Source: Candidatus Latescibacterota bacterium (GTDB lineage Bacteria; Latescibacterota; UBA2968; UBA8231). From it: 8,397 bases of DNA. The notes below the pieces were generated by a model that saw only the letters and a program-made list of their open reading frames with translations, was not told where the DNA came from and did no database searches. The stretch lies in NCBI GenBank assembly GCA_021295675.1, contig JAGWBY010000155.1:1-8397 (forward strand), read 5' to 3'. Position numbers and translations under genes: made by a program. Shown one piece after another: positions 1 through 6,654 of the stretch (position 1 is the first letter of the stretch; each line of letters begins with the position of its first letter).

Positions 1-76
1 TATCGACGTAGTAGCAGTCCTCTGCCCGAATTTTGCGGAAAGTCTGAATGCCGATGGGTAGTCTGCGTTTGCTCAT
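1..76 (-). CDS. AAA-ATPase-like / PD-(D/E)XK nuclease family protein, N-terminus only
   Basis: Only the first 25 codons lie in the window; the gene runs off the left edge. The visible start, MSKRRLPIGIQTF followed by RKIR and YYVD, matches the conserved N-terminus of the AAA-ATPase-like family (PF09820). That family typically begins KLPIGIQxFxxIR...YYVDKT and usually carries a C-terminal PD-(D/E)XK nuclease-type domain (DUF1703/PF08011). Its members often occur in many paralogous copies per genome and their cellular role is not established. The ATG at 76-74 is chosen because AAGGAGGTG sits 5 nt upstream, the strongest ribosome site in the window. The gene follows the hydroxyacid dehydrogenase on the same strand after a 56-bp gap with no visible terminator, so it may be co-transcribed, but no functional link is evident. 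Family assignment is fairly sure despite the short length; domain content beyond the edge is inference. Confidence 0.75.
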   Translation of the reverse strand, partial: MSKRRLPIGIQTFRKIRAEDCYYVD

Positions 77-81
77 GGGCG

Positions 82-90
82 CACCTCCTT
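82..90 (-). promoter_or_regulatory. Strong Shine-Dalgarno of the left-edge AAA-ATPase-like gene
   Basis: Read on the minus strand the bases are AAGGAGGTG, ending 5 nt before the ATG at 76-74. This is nearly full complementarity to the 16S rRNA 3' end and fixes the start of the truncated gene. The other ribosome sites in the window are much weaker. Confidence 0.8.
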
Positions 91-132
91 CAGGCACAAA
101 GTTTCTCCTATTGTTTCCTTCCTCGCCCAATC

Positions 133-1057
133 TCACACCGCCACATTGTTCCGCGGCCGCCCCTCCAAAAACGCAATCACATTATCCACCGCGCCCTCGT
201 TCAACAAATCCACCCCCTCGGGCGTCTGATCCGCCGCATGCGGCGTCAGCACCACCTGATCGCAATCGAGAATGGGATCATCGCTCGGCAACGGCTCCTC
301 GGGAAACACGTCCAGCCCCGCCCCACCCAAATGCCCGGACAACAGGGCAGCGCGCAAGGCGCTGATGTCCAGCACGTCGCCGCGCGCGCCATTCAACACC
401 AGCGCCCCTTCCTTCATCAGGCCAAACTCGCGCGCCCCGAGCAAGTGCCGAGTATCCTCGGTCAACTTCACGTGCAGACTGACCACATCCGCAGTCTGCA
501 ACAGCTCGTCGAGTTCGACAAAGCGCACCCCGTACTCGGCCGCGCGCTCCGGCGACGGATTGAAAGTCCACGCAATGACCTCCATGCCGATGGCCCGCCC
601 CAACCGCGCCATCTCCCGTCCCCACCACGCCTAACACCTTGCCCTGCAGCATAGTGTTCATCTCGCGCGTCCAGCGGCCAGCCTTCAGCTCGGCGGTCTG
701 GAAATAGGCGCGCTTAGACAGGGCGAACATCAGCCCGAACATGTGCTCGGCCACCACCGGCGCGGTGCGGCCGGGCTGATTCGACACCACGATCCCGCAC
801 TCCTTGGCAATCGCCAAATCGATCATGTCCGTGCCGATGGAGCAGGTGGCAATCATCTTGAGCGCGGGCAAGCGGCGCATTTCCTCGCGCCACGTTACTA
901 CTCCGCGCGTGTTGATAATGATTTGCGCGCCCGCGGCCCGCGCGATTTTCTCGTCCGCGCTCTGCGGCGTATCCTCGAAGAGCGTGACATCTCCATAGGG
1001 AGCGAGCCGCTCTAAATGCGGCGAACCGGCGATCTGAATTGGTACGCGTTCTGACAT
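133..1057 (-). pseudogene. D-isomer-specific 2-hydroxyacid dehydrogenase, frameshifted at the NAD-binding motif
   Basis: NAD(P)-dependent oxidoreductase of the D-2-hydroxyacid dehydrogenase family, interconverting 2-oxoacids and D-2-hydroxyacids in the cytoplasm; substrate not predictable. The first frame (1057 to 614, 148 residues) contains the N-terminal substrate domain (ATCSIGTDMID, GRTAPVVAEHMFGLM) and ends in KVLGVVGTG, the start of the Rossmann GxGxxG. The second frame (612 to 133, 159 residues) resumes at MARLGRAIGMEVIAW. It carries the catalytic Arg in NGARGDV (codon 384-382), Glu in DVFPEEP (297-295) and His in TPHAADQT (240-238). Between them the IGxx part of the Rossmann turn is missing, about 14 nt. 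Restoring it gives about 312 residues, normal for the family. ATG 1057 is preceded by GAGGA at 1068-1064 and a good promoter. All catalytic residues are kept, so the lesion is either recent or an assembly error. Confidence 0.88.
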
Positions 1058-1094
1058 GGCATATCCTCGCTGAGAAGTGTATATTTTGGCCCGC

Positions 1095-1124
1095 TATAAA
1101 CCCAAAAAACGCGCCTAACGTCAA
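1095..1124 (-). promoter_or_regulatory. Sigma-70-type promoter for the 2-hydroxyacid dehydrogenase
   Basis: In the divergent spacer, read on the minus strand, TTGACG (1124-1119) and TTTATA (1100-1095) are separated by 18 nt, close to -35 and -10 consensus. Transcription would begin near 1088, leaving about 30 nt of leader before the ATG at 1057. No equally good pair is visible for the divergent plus-strand gene, although TATAAA at 1095-1100 could also be read as its -10 without a matching -35. Confidence 0.5.
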
Positions 1125-1136
1125 GCGAGTCGCCCC

Positions 1137-2142
1137 ATGCCCCGAGCACTCATCGCCCCGGCCGCCGAGCAAGTGGCCTTCCAAGAATATGAATCGCCAC
1201 CGCTATCAGAAGGCCAAGTCCGCGTCAAAAGCCTGTACGCGGCCGCCAAGCACGGCACTGAAATGTCGCAGTTTAAGGGGTACGCCAGCCCGCGCGGCCG
1301 CTTCGACTCCGAGCGGCGCATCTTCGACTATCAGGGCGAGGGTGTCCAATACCCCGTGCCGCTGGGCAACATGGGCGTCGGCGAAGTCGTCGAATTGGGT
1401 CCGGGCGTCACCCAACTCAAAGAAGGCGACCGCATCTTCGCCTACGGGCCGTTCCGCGAAGAACACGTCTGGCCCGAAACCGCGCGCCGCTTACCCGCAG
1501 ACGTCCCTTGGCAAGCCGCCGTCTGTCTCGACCCAGCGGATTTTGCCCTCGGCGCCGTGCGCGACGGACACGTCCGCATCGGCGACGCCGTAGCCGTCTC
1601 GGGCCTCGGGGCCATCAGCCTGATGGTCGTGCAATGCCCACCCCATTATCGCCCTCGACCCATTGGCCAACCGGCGCGAAGCAGCCCGCGCCTGTGGAGC
1701 CGACCTCGTCCTCGACCCCACCCAATGCGACGCTGGCGCAGAGATCAAGAAGGCCACCGCCAACCGAGGCGCGGACGTGATCATTGACTACAGCGGCCAC
1801 CCCGCGGCCATGCAGCAAGCCCTGCGCGGAGTCGCCTACCAAGGCACGATCGTAGCCGGTGCGTATCCCGGAGCGTGGACGACGGGAATAGACTTGGGTG
1901 CCGAAGCCCACATGAACCGACCACATATCGTATTTTCGCGCGCCAATAGCGAACCAAACCCCGACCACCCCAATTGGGACAACACCCGCATCTACGACGT
2001 CTGCTGGCGCATGCTCGCTGCGGGCCAAGTCGATTGCCTGCCCATCGTGCAGCCCATCGTACCCTTTGACGACCTGCTCGACGCGTACCCCAAAATTGCC
2101 ACCCAACCCGAAGCAAACATCAAGCTCGGCGTCCAGTTTTAA
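1137..2142 (+). pseudogene. Medium-chain (zinc-type) alcohol dehydrogenase-like oxidoreductase, frameshifted
   Basis: MDR-superfamily oxidoreductase, probably NAD(P)-dependent, acting on a sugar or alcohol substrate that cannot be named. The first frame runs from ATG 1137 to Q166 (1632-1634). It holds the GroES-like domain (KHGTEMSQFKG, PLGNMGVGEVVELG, LKEGDRIFAYGPF) and the Rossmann start AVSGLGAISLMVVQ, with Ser in place of the third Gly of GxGxxG. The second frame (from GCC 1636 to TAA 2142, 168 residues) begins AHPIIALDPLANRREAARACGAD and includes ADVIIDYSGHPAAM. About 17 nt encoding a helix end of the LAxxxG kind appear lost; restored length is about 340 residues. The KHGTE segment lacks the usual catalytic zinc Cys, as in the bacteriochlorophyllide-reductase-like MDR group. 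An in-frame TAA at 1116-1118 and no earlier ATG support the start; its ribosome site is weak. Likely first gene of the plus-strand run. Confidence 0.85.
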
Positions 2143-2160
2143 CGCTGGACTGCCAGAAGA

Positions 2161-2165
2161 AAGGA
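2161..2165 (+). promoter_or_regulatory. Ribosome binding site of the sugar isomerase gene
   Basis: AAGGA lies 4 nt before ATG 2170 in the 27-bp gap after the dehydrogenase stop. It supports the chosen start and independent initiation within a co-transcribed run. Confidence 0.6.
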
Positions 2166-2169
2166 CGCC

Positions 2170-2954
2170 ATGAAAATCGCCTTACAGGAAGGGCTGCTGC
2201 CCGGAGAAAGCCTCACAGAAAAGCTCGATTTTGCCGAATCGCTCGCCATCGAAGGCCTAGAAGTCGGCGGCCGCTCGCGCCTATACGACCACATCGAACA
2301 GTACGAAAAAGCCCTCGCCGGCCGCTCCATCAAGATCGCTTCCATCTGCGGCCAAGAGACCTTCGACTGGCTCGACCCAAACCCGGGTAAGCGCGCCAAC
2401 AGCCTCGCCGAGACTCGCCGCCAGCTAGAAGCCTGTGGTCACTTCCAAGCCGTCGGCCAGATCGTCCCCCCCATCTTTGGGCCGCCGCGCATCCCCGACC
2501 TTTCGCCGCTCCAAGACGCCATTTCCCTAGAGAAGGCCCTGCTCGTCGAACTGGTCAAAGACCTCGCCGCCCATGCCGCTAGCCAAGGCACCCTACTCCT
2601 GCTCGAACCCCTCAACCGCTACGAGCAACACCTCTTGCGCCGCCAAGCCGACGGCGTCGAAATCATCGAGCGCGCCGGCAGCCCAGCGACTTCTTCCACA
2701 TGCACATCGAAGAAACCGACACCCCCGCCGCCTTCCGCCGTGCGGGCAAACACGTAGCCCACGTCCACATGGCCGACAACACGCGCATGCAGCCGGGCAC
2801 CGGCGACATCGATTGGCGCGCCGGCTTACAGGCCCTCAAAGACATCGGCTTTAGCGGGTATTTAGCCTACGAGTGCGGCATCGAAGGCGAACCCAAAGAC
2901 GCACTGACAAAATCGGTGCAATTCGTGCGAGAAACCATCGCCCAACTCGACTGA
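2170..2954 (+). pseudogene. Sugar phosphate isomerase/epimerase (xylose isomerase-like TIM barrel), frameshifted
   Basis: Member of the AP-endonuclease-2/xylose-isomerase-like TIM-barrel family (PF01261), cytoplasmic divalent-metal enzymes that isomerise or epimerise ketoses or inositol-type substrates. The first frame (2170 to P172 at 2683-2685) carries the N-terminal strands (GLEVGGRSRLYDHIE) and LLLEPLNRYEQ, whose Glu146 is a likely metal ligand. The second frame (from about 2685) gives SDFFHMHIEE with its Asp (2688), HVHMADN with metal-type His (2766) and YECG with Glu (2871), completing the usual Glu/Asp/His/Glu set. At the join, GSP runs straight into SDFF, where relatives have about five residues of the VGLM type. 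About 16 nt are missing and the restored length is about 266. Read as is, the first frame stops at TAG 2755-2757. The gap to ppk is 1 nt, so the two genes are probably translationally coupled. The exact substrate is unknown. Confidence 0.87.
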
Positions 2955-2955
2955 C

Positions 2956-5061
2956 ATGAGCGAAACCGCCTCCCCGCCCACGTACGAGCGCCCCGAGCTC
3001 TACATCAACCGCGAACTCTCTTGGCTCGACTTCAACGCCCGCGTGCTCGAAGAAGCCCAAGACCCGCGCAATCCCCTGTTAGAGCGCGTCAAGTTCATGG
3101 CCATTGTCGCCAGCAATCTCGACGAGTTCTACGAAATCCGGGTAGCCGGTCTGCTGCAATTGCACGAGTCGGGAGCCAATCCCAGTCGTCCCGACGGCCT
3201 AACCCCCGCCGAACAACTCGAGCGCATCACCCAACAAGCCCACGAGCAGGTAGCTGAACAGTACCGCTGCTGGAACGAGGACCTCATCCCGGCCCTAGCC
3301 GCCGAGGGCATTTACTTCTGGGAGGCGCGCCGACTCAAAGACGAGCACCTCGACTTCGTGCGCCAGTACTGGGAGGAAGAGCTCGAACCGATCCTCACGC
3401 CCATCGTCGTCGATCCGGCCCATCCCTTCCCCCACGTACTCAACAAAGCCCTGTGCATCGGTGCCTTGCTCGAAGAACAGGGGCAGACGATGATGGGCGT
3501 GGCTACCGTGCCGCGAGTGTTGCCGCGCATCTTGCGCCTGCCCGACCAAGGCGACGGCCTCCATTTTGTGACCTTGGCCGGAATCATGGACTTGCAAGTC
3601 AACGAACTGTTCTTCGGCTACAAAGTCATCGGCTCAGCCCCATTCCGCATCACCCGCAACAGCGAGCTGTACGTCAACGAAGAAGACGCCGACAATTTGC
3701 TGGAAGAAATCGAGGAGCAGGTCACCAAGCAGCGCCAAGCCGATGCCGTGCGGCTAGAGATCGCTCTGGGCGCACCCGACCAGCTAGTATCGCTTTTGCA
3801 ACAGCAGTTCAATCTCGACGACAGCCTAGTCTTTCGGGTCAATGGGCCGGTCAACCTCCATCGGGTTATGACCCTTTACGGCCTCGTCTCGCGCCCCGCC
3901 CTCAAGGACTCCCCCTTCACACCCGTCGAGCGCGATTTCCCCGCAGACCCCGACGCCTTCTTCGACTCCATCCGCGCCGGCGATATTCTCCTGCACCACC
4001 CCTACGAGTCGTTTGCCACAGTCACCGACTTCATTCGCATGGCGGCCAACGACCCCAAAGTGCTGGCCATCAAACAGACCATCTACCGCACGGGCGACGA
4101 TTCAGAGGTAGGGCAGGCGCTCATCGACGCAGCCGAGCGCGGCAAGGAAGTGACCGTGCTCGTCGAGCTAAAGGCCCGCGGCGACGAAGCGGCTAACATC
4201 GAATGGGCCAAGCGCCTCGAAGACAGCGGCATCCACGTGATCTATGGCATCATGGGCCTGAAGACCCATTGCAAGCTCTCCATGCTGGTGCGCCGCGATC
4301 AAGATCGCCTGCGCCGCTATGCCCACTTGGGCACCGGCAATTACAACCACACCACCGCGCGGCTCTACACGGATCTGGGGCTGATTACCGCCGAGCCAAC
4401 GATTACCGCGGAGGTGGCCGAAGTTTTCAACATGCTCACCGCCCACAGCCGCATCAGTCAATTTGAAAAACTGCTAGTCGCGCCCTCCGGGCTGATGCAG
4501 GGTATGCTCGACCGCATCGAGCGCGAAAGCGAACACGCCCGCGCTGGTCGGCCGGCTGCCATTATCGCCAAGATGAACGGCCTCATGGACCCGGCGATCA
4601 TCAAGGCCCTGTACGCGGCATCACAGGCTGGCGTCGAAATCGATCTGATCGTGCGCGGCATTTGCTGCTTGCGCGCCGGCCTCGACGGCATCAGCGAAAA
4701 CATCCGCGTGTACAGCATCATTGGCCGCTTCTTAGAGCACAGCCGCGTCTTTTACTTTGCCAACGGCGGTGACGAAGAAGTCTGGCTCGGCAGCGCAGAC
4801 TGGATGAATCGCAACCTGCGCGCCCGGGTCGAGGTCGTCTTCCCCATCTTGGACCAAAGCCTGAAGCGGCGCGTCTATCGCGAGCTGCTCGCATTCGCGC
4901 TGGCTGACCGCGCCAAATCTCGGCAGATGCGCCCAGACGGCACGTACGTCCGCCGCCAACCCGAGTGCGATGCCCCGGGCCACAGCATGCAGGATCTGCT
5001 CATGCACACGGCCCTCGGCGAGGATATCGACGTCTTAGAGGCATCTATGTCGAACCGGTAG
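2956..5061 (+). CDS. ppk1: Polyphosphate kinase 1
   Basis: Reversibly transfers the gamma-phosphate of ATP to inorganic polyphosphate, usually as a membrane-associated homo-oligomer. The 701-residue frame is intact and of normal family length. The N-terminal domain opens with YINRELSWLDFN and has NLDEFYEIR (Asn54 to Arg62). The middle domain has HHPYESF (347-353) and KQTIYRT. The PLD-like catalytic part has LKARGDEAANI, the autophosphorylated His438 in LKTHCK and LGTGNYN; the C-terminal part has the second conserved His595 in LEHSRVFYF and GSADWMNRNL. The tail ending HTALGEDIDVLEASM resembles the usual Ppk1 C-terminus. ATG 2956 follows the isomerase TGA by 1 nt and lacks a Shine-Dalgarno, which suggests coupled translation. 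Its TAG stop lies inside a palindromic repeat (5058-5086). No pho-box-like operator was seen. Assignment is very secure. Confidence 0.97.
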   Translation: MSETASPPTYERPELYINRELSWLDFNARVLEEAQDPRNPLLERVKFMAIVASNLDEFYEIRVAGLLQLHESGANPSRPDGLTPAEQLERITQQAHEQVAEQYRCWNEDLIPALAAEGIYFWEARRLKDEHLDFVRQYWEEELEPILTPIVVDPAHPFPHVLNKALCIGALLEEQGQTMMGVATVPRVLPRILRLPDQGDGLHFVTLAGIMDLQVNELFFGYKVIGSAPFRITRNSELYVNEEDADNLLEEIEEQVTKQRQADAVRLEIALGAPDQLVSLLQQQFNLDDSLVFRVNGPVNLHRVMTLYGLVSRPALKDSPFTPVERDFPADPDAFFDSIRAGDILLHHPYESFATVTDFIRMAANDPKVLAIKQTIYRTGDDSEVGQALIDAAERGKEVTVLVELKARGDEAANIEWAKRLEDSGIHVIYGIMGLKTHCKLSMLVRRDQDRLRRYAHLGTGNYNHTTARLYTDLGLITAEPTITAEVAEVFNMLTAHSRISQFEKLLVAPSGLMQGMLDRIERESEHARAGRPAAIIAKMNGLMDPAIIKALYAASQAGVEIDLIVRGICCLRAGLDGISENIRVYSIIGRFLEHSRVFYFANGGDEEVWLGSADWMNRNLRARVEVVFPILDQSLKRRVYRELLAFALADRAKSRQMRPDGTYVRRQPECDAPGHSMQDLLMHTALGEDIDVLEASMSNR

Positions 5062-5086
5062 GGGGCGGTTTGCAAACCGCCCCTAC
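5058..5086. repeat. Near-perfect palindromic element of GTAGGGG...CCCCTAC type, overlapping the ppk stop
   Basis: The left arm GTAGGGGGCGGTTT (5058-5071) and right arm AAACCGCCCCTAC (5074-5086) are reverse complements except for one extra G in the left arm. The core CGGTTTGCAAACCG (5066-5079) is a perfect 14-bp palindrome. The TAG stop of ppk (5059-5061) lies in the outer GTAG. There is no T-run after it, so it is not a classical Rho-independent terminator, though the hairpin could stabilise the ppk mRNA 3' end. Similar short palindromes bounded by GTAGGGG are, to my recollection, dispersed in many environmental bacterial genomes; one window cannot show copy number. Confidence 0.75.
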
Positions 5087-5129
5087 TTCCCTACATGAAC
5101 AGGAACCCGACGCCCGACCGTTGCGTTCT

Positions 5130-5151
5130 GTAAGGGCGACCGGCCCCCTAC
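5130..5151. repeat. Degenerate, shortened second copy of the palindromic element
   Basis: The boundaries GTA-A-GGG (5130-5136) and CCCCTAC (5145-5151) echo the element at 5058. The left half continues CGACCGG, but the matching CGGTCG-type right half is absent, so only a weak hairpin remains. It looks like a palindromic element that lost part of one arm. It lies 21 bp before the start of the nucleotidyltransferase. Confidence 0.4.
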
Positions 5152-5172
5152 CAATTAAAAGAAAGAGACTCA

Positions 5173-6654
5173 ATGCACGACCTACTCGCAGAAATCAATT
5201 CGCCAATTTTAGACGACATCCATCGCATCGGCATCGTTTTGGCGGCTGGCCACGGTATGCGCATCCGCTCGGAAACCTCCAAGATGCTGCACGAAATTTG
5301 GGGCCAGCCAACGGCCGTGCGCGTGGCCCGCGCTGTGCAAGAGGGCCTCGACAGCCCCAATCAGGTCATCGTCGTGGGCATCAAGGGCGAGGACGTCGCC
5401 CGCGCAGCCGGCCCCCAACCGGGGCGTCTTTTCGCGTACCAAGAAAACCCGGTCCTCGGCCAGCCAGCCGGAACCGGCGACGCCGTGCGCGTCGGCCTCC
5501 AAGCCTTTCCCGCAGCGGCTGCCGACCGCGACGTGTACATCTTTTTAGGGGACATGGGGCTGTTGACCGGGCAGGTAGTAGCTCAATTCCGCGCCAGCTT
5601 TGAAAACGCCGACTGCGACATGATGGTGCTCACCGGCCTGTACAGCGGCCCGGCCGAGAGCAACTCCTATGGCCGCATCGTGCGCGTGCCAGCCACCGAC
5701 GCCTTGGGGCAGTCAGCGGGCGCAGACCGCGACAAGGTCATTGAGATCAGGGAGCACAAGGACATCCTCAGCCTCGATGCGGCCACGCCCTACGAGGCCG
5801 TTTACAATGGCCGCACCTACGCCTTCACGCGCCAAGAACTGTTGGAAACACGCGAGATCAACACCGGCGTCGTCGCCTTCAGAGAACATGCGCTGCGCAC
5901 GTACATCCAGCATCTCAACACCGACAATGTGCTGACCGACCTAGTGCAAATTTTCAATCAGCACCAACTCGTAGTGCGAGCCGCCACAGCCGACAGCGAA
6001 GAAGAGCTCCTCGCCTTCAACGTCAAAAGCGTCTGGCGTCAGATGGAGGCCATAGCTCGCCGCTGGGCCTACGACAAACTCAAGGACACCATCACCATTG
6101 CCGACGAGGAGGACTTCTTCATCGCCGACGAGGTCATCGAGCAGATACTCAACATGGACGCGGAGTGCGGCCCCTTGGACATCGTCATCGGCAAGGGCAC
6201 CTACATCGGCCCCGAGGTCCAACTCAACCGTCGAGTCACCATCGGCGACCGCAGCCATCTGAGCGGCCACATAGTGCTCGGTGAGGGAGTACAAATTGGC
6301 GTCGGCGTCGAAATGAGCACATACCCAGATCAAACCCTCGCTCTTGACGACGAGGTCGAAGTGCTCAGTCGCAATATCATCAAGGGCAACCTGCGGATTG
6401 GCGCGCACAGCCGCATCGAATCGGGCGTGCTCCTGACCGGCAGCGACGAGCATCCCATGCGCGTGGGCGAGCGCGTAACCATCAAAGGCACCAGCTACCT
6501 CTACGGCTGCCAAATCGACGACGATCTGCTCATCGAGCACTCCGTCATCAAGTGCAAACGAGTCGAACAGGTGCGCCGCCGCGACGGCACCATCCAACCC
6601 GTCCGCTATGTCCTGCCTCAGCCCGAGGGCCTCGACTCCATCGCCGACCTATGA
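5173..6654 (+). CDS. GlmU-like sugar nucleotidyltransferase with left-handed beta-helix domain
   Basis: Likely activates a sugar 1-phosphate to an NDP-sugar in the cytoplasm. The N-terminal GT-A-type domain (residues about 17-300) follows GlmU. LAAGHGMRIRSETSK (23-37) corresponds to LAAGxGTRMxSxxPK with Thr and Pro replaced but Lys37 kept. GTGDAV (100-105), GDMGLL with metal-type Asp127, SYGRIVR, VIEIREHKDI, EINTG (228-232), LTDL, and FN (Asn283, position of the second GlmU metal ligand) complete it. Residues about 335-465 hold hexapeptide repeats (VIGKGTYIGPEV, VTIGDRSHL, LRIGAHSRIE) of a left-handed beta-helix. I cannot find the GlmU acetyltransferase active-site signature, so a second activity is doubtful. 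At 493 residues it is longer than GlmU (about 455). ATG 5173 has only a weak AAAGAG upstream. Its TGA overlaps the convergent formamidase stop by 6 bp. Substrate is uncertain. Confidence 0.85.
   Translation: MHDLLAEINSPILDDIHRIGIVLAAGHGMRIRSETSKMLHEIWGQPTAVRVARAVQEGLDSPNQVIVVGIKGEDVARAAGPQPGRLFAYQENPVLGQPAGTGDAVRVGLQAFPAAAADRDVYIFLGDMGLLTGQVVAQFRASFENADCDMMVLTGLYSGPAESNSYGRIVRVPATDALGQSAGADRDKVIEIREHKDILSLDAATPYEAVYNGRTYAFTRQELLETREINTGVVAFREHALRTYIQHLNTDNVLTDLVQIFNQHQLVVRAATADSEEELLAFNVKSVWRQMEAIARRWAYDKLKDTITIADEEDFFIADEVIEQILNMDAECGPLDIVIGKGTYIGPEVQLNRRVTIGDRSHLSGHIVLGEGVQIGVGVEMSTYPDQTLALDDEVEVLSRNIIKGNLRIGAHSRIESGVLLTGSDEHPMRVGERVTIKGTSYLYGCQIDDDLLIEHSVIKCKRVEQVRRRDGTIQPVRYVLPQPEGLDSIADL

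Noticed and set aside
714..1184. A 156-codon minus-strand frame overlapping the hydroxyacid dehydrogenase start
   Set aside because: Out of frame with the recognised dehydrogenase and runs through its promoter; composition is that of a shadow frame.
1615..2106. A 163-codon antisense frame in the medium-chain dehydrogenase
   Set aside because: No recognisable motif and wholly opposite the second half of a recognised enzyme.
3453..4196. A 247-codon open frame in another plus frame inside ppk
   Set aside because: Arg/Pro-rich, low-complexity translation lying wholly inside a secure Ppk1 frame; a GC-driven shadow.
5058..5090. Rho-independent terminator after ppk
   Set aside because: The hairpin is strong but is followed by TTCCCTACATG, with no T-run on either strand, and the palindrome fits a repeat element better.
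5941..6597. A 218-codon antisense frame inside the nucleotidyltransferase
   Set aside because: Reads as a reverse image of the beta-helix codons, has no known motif and no ribosome site, and lies opposite a convincing gene.
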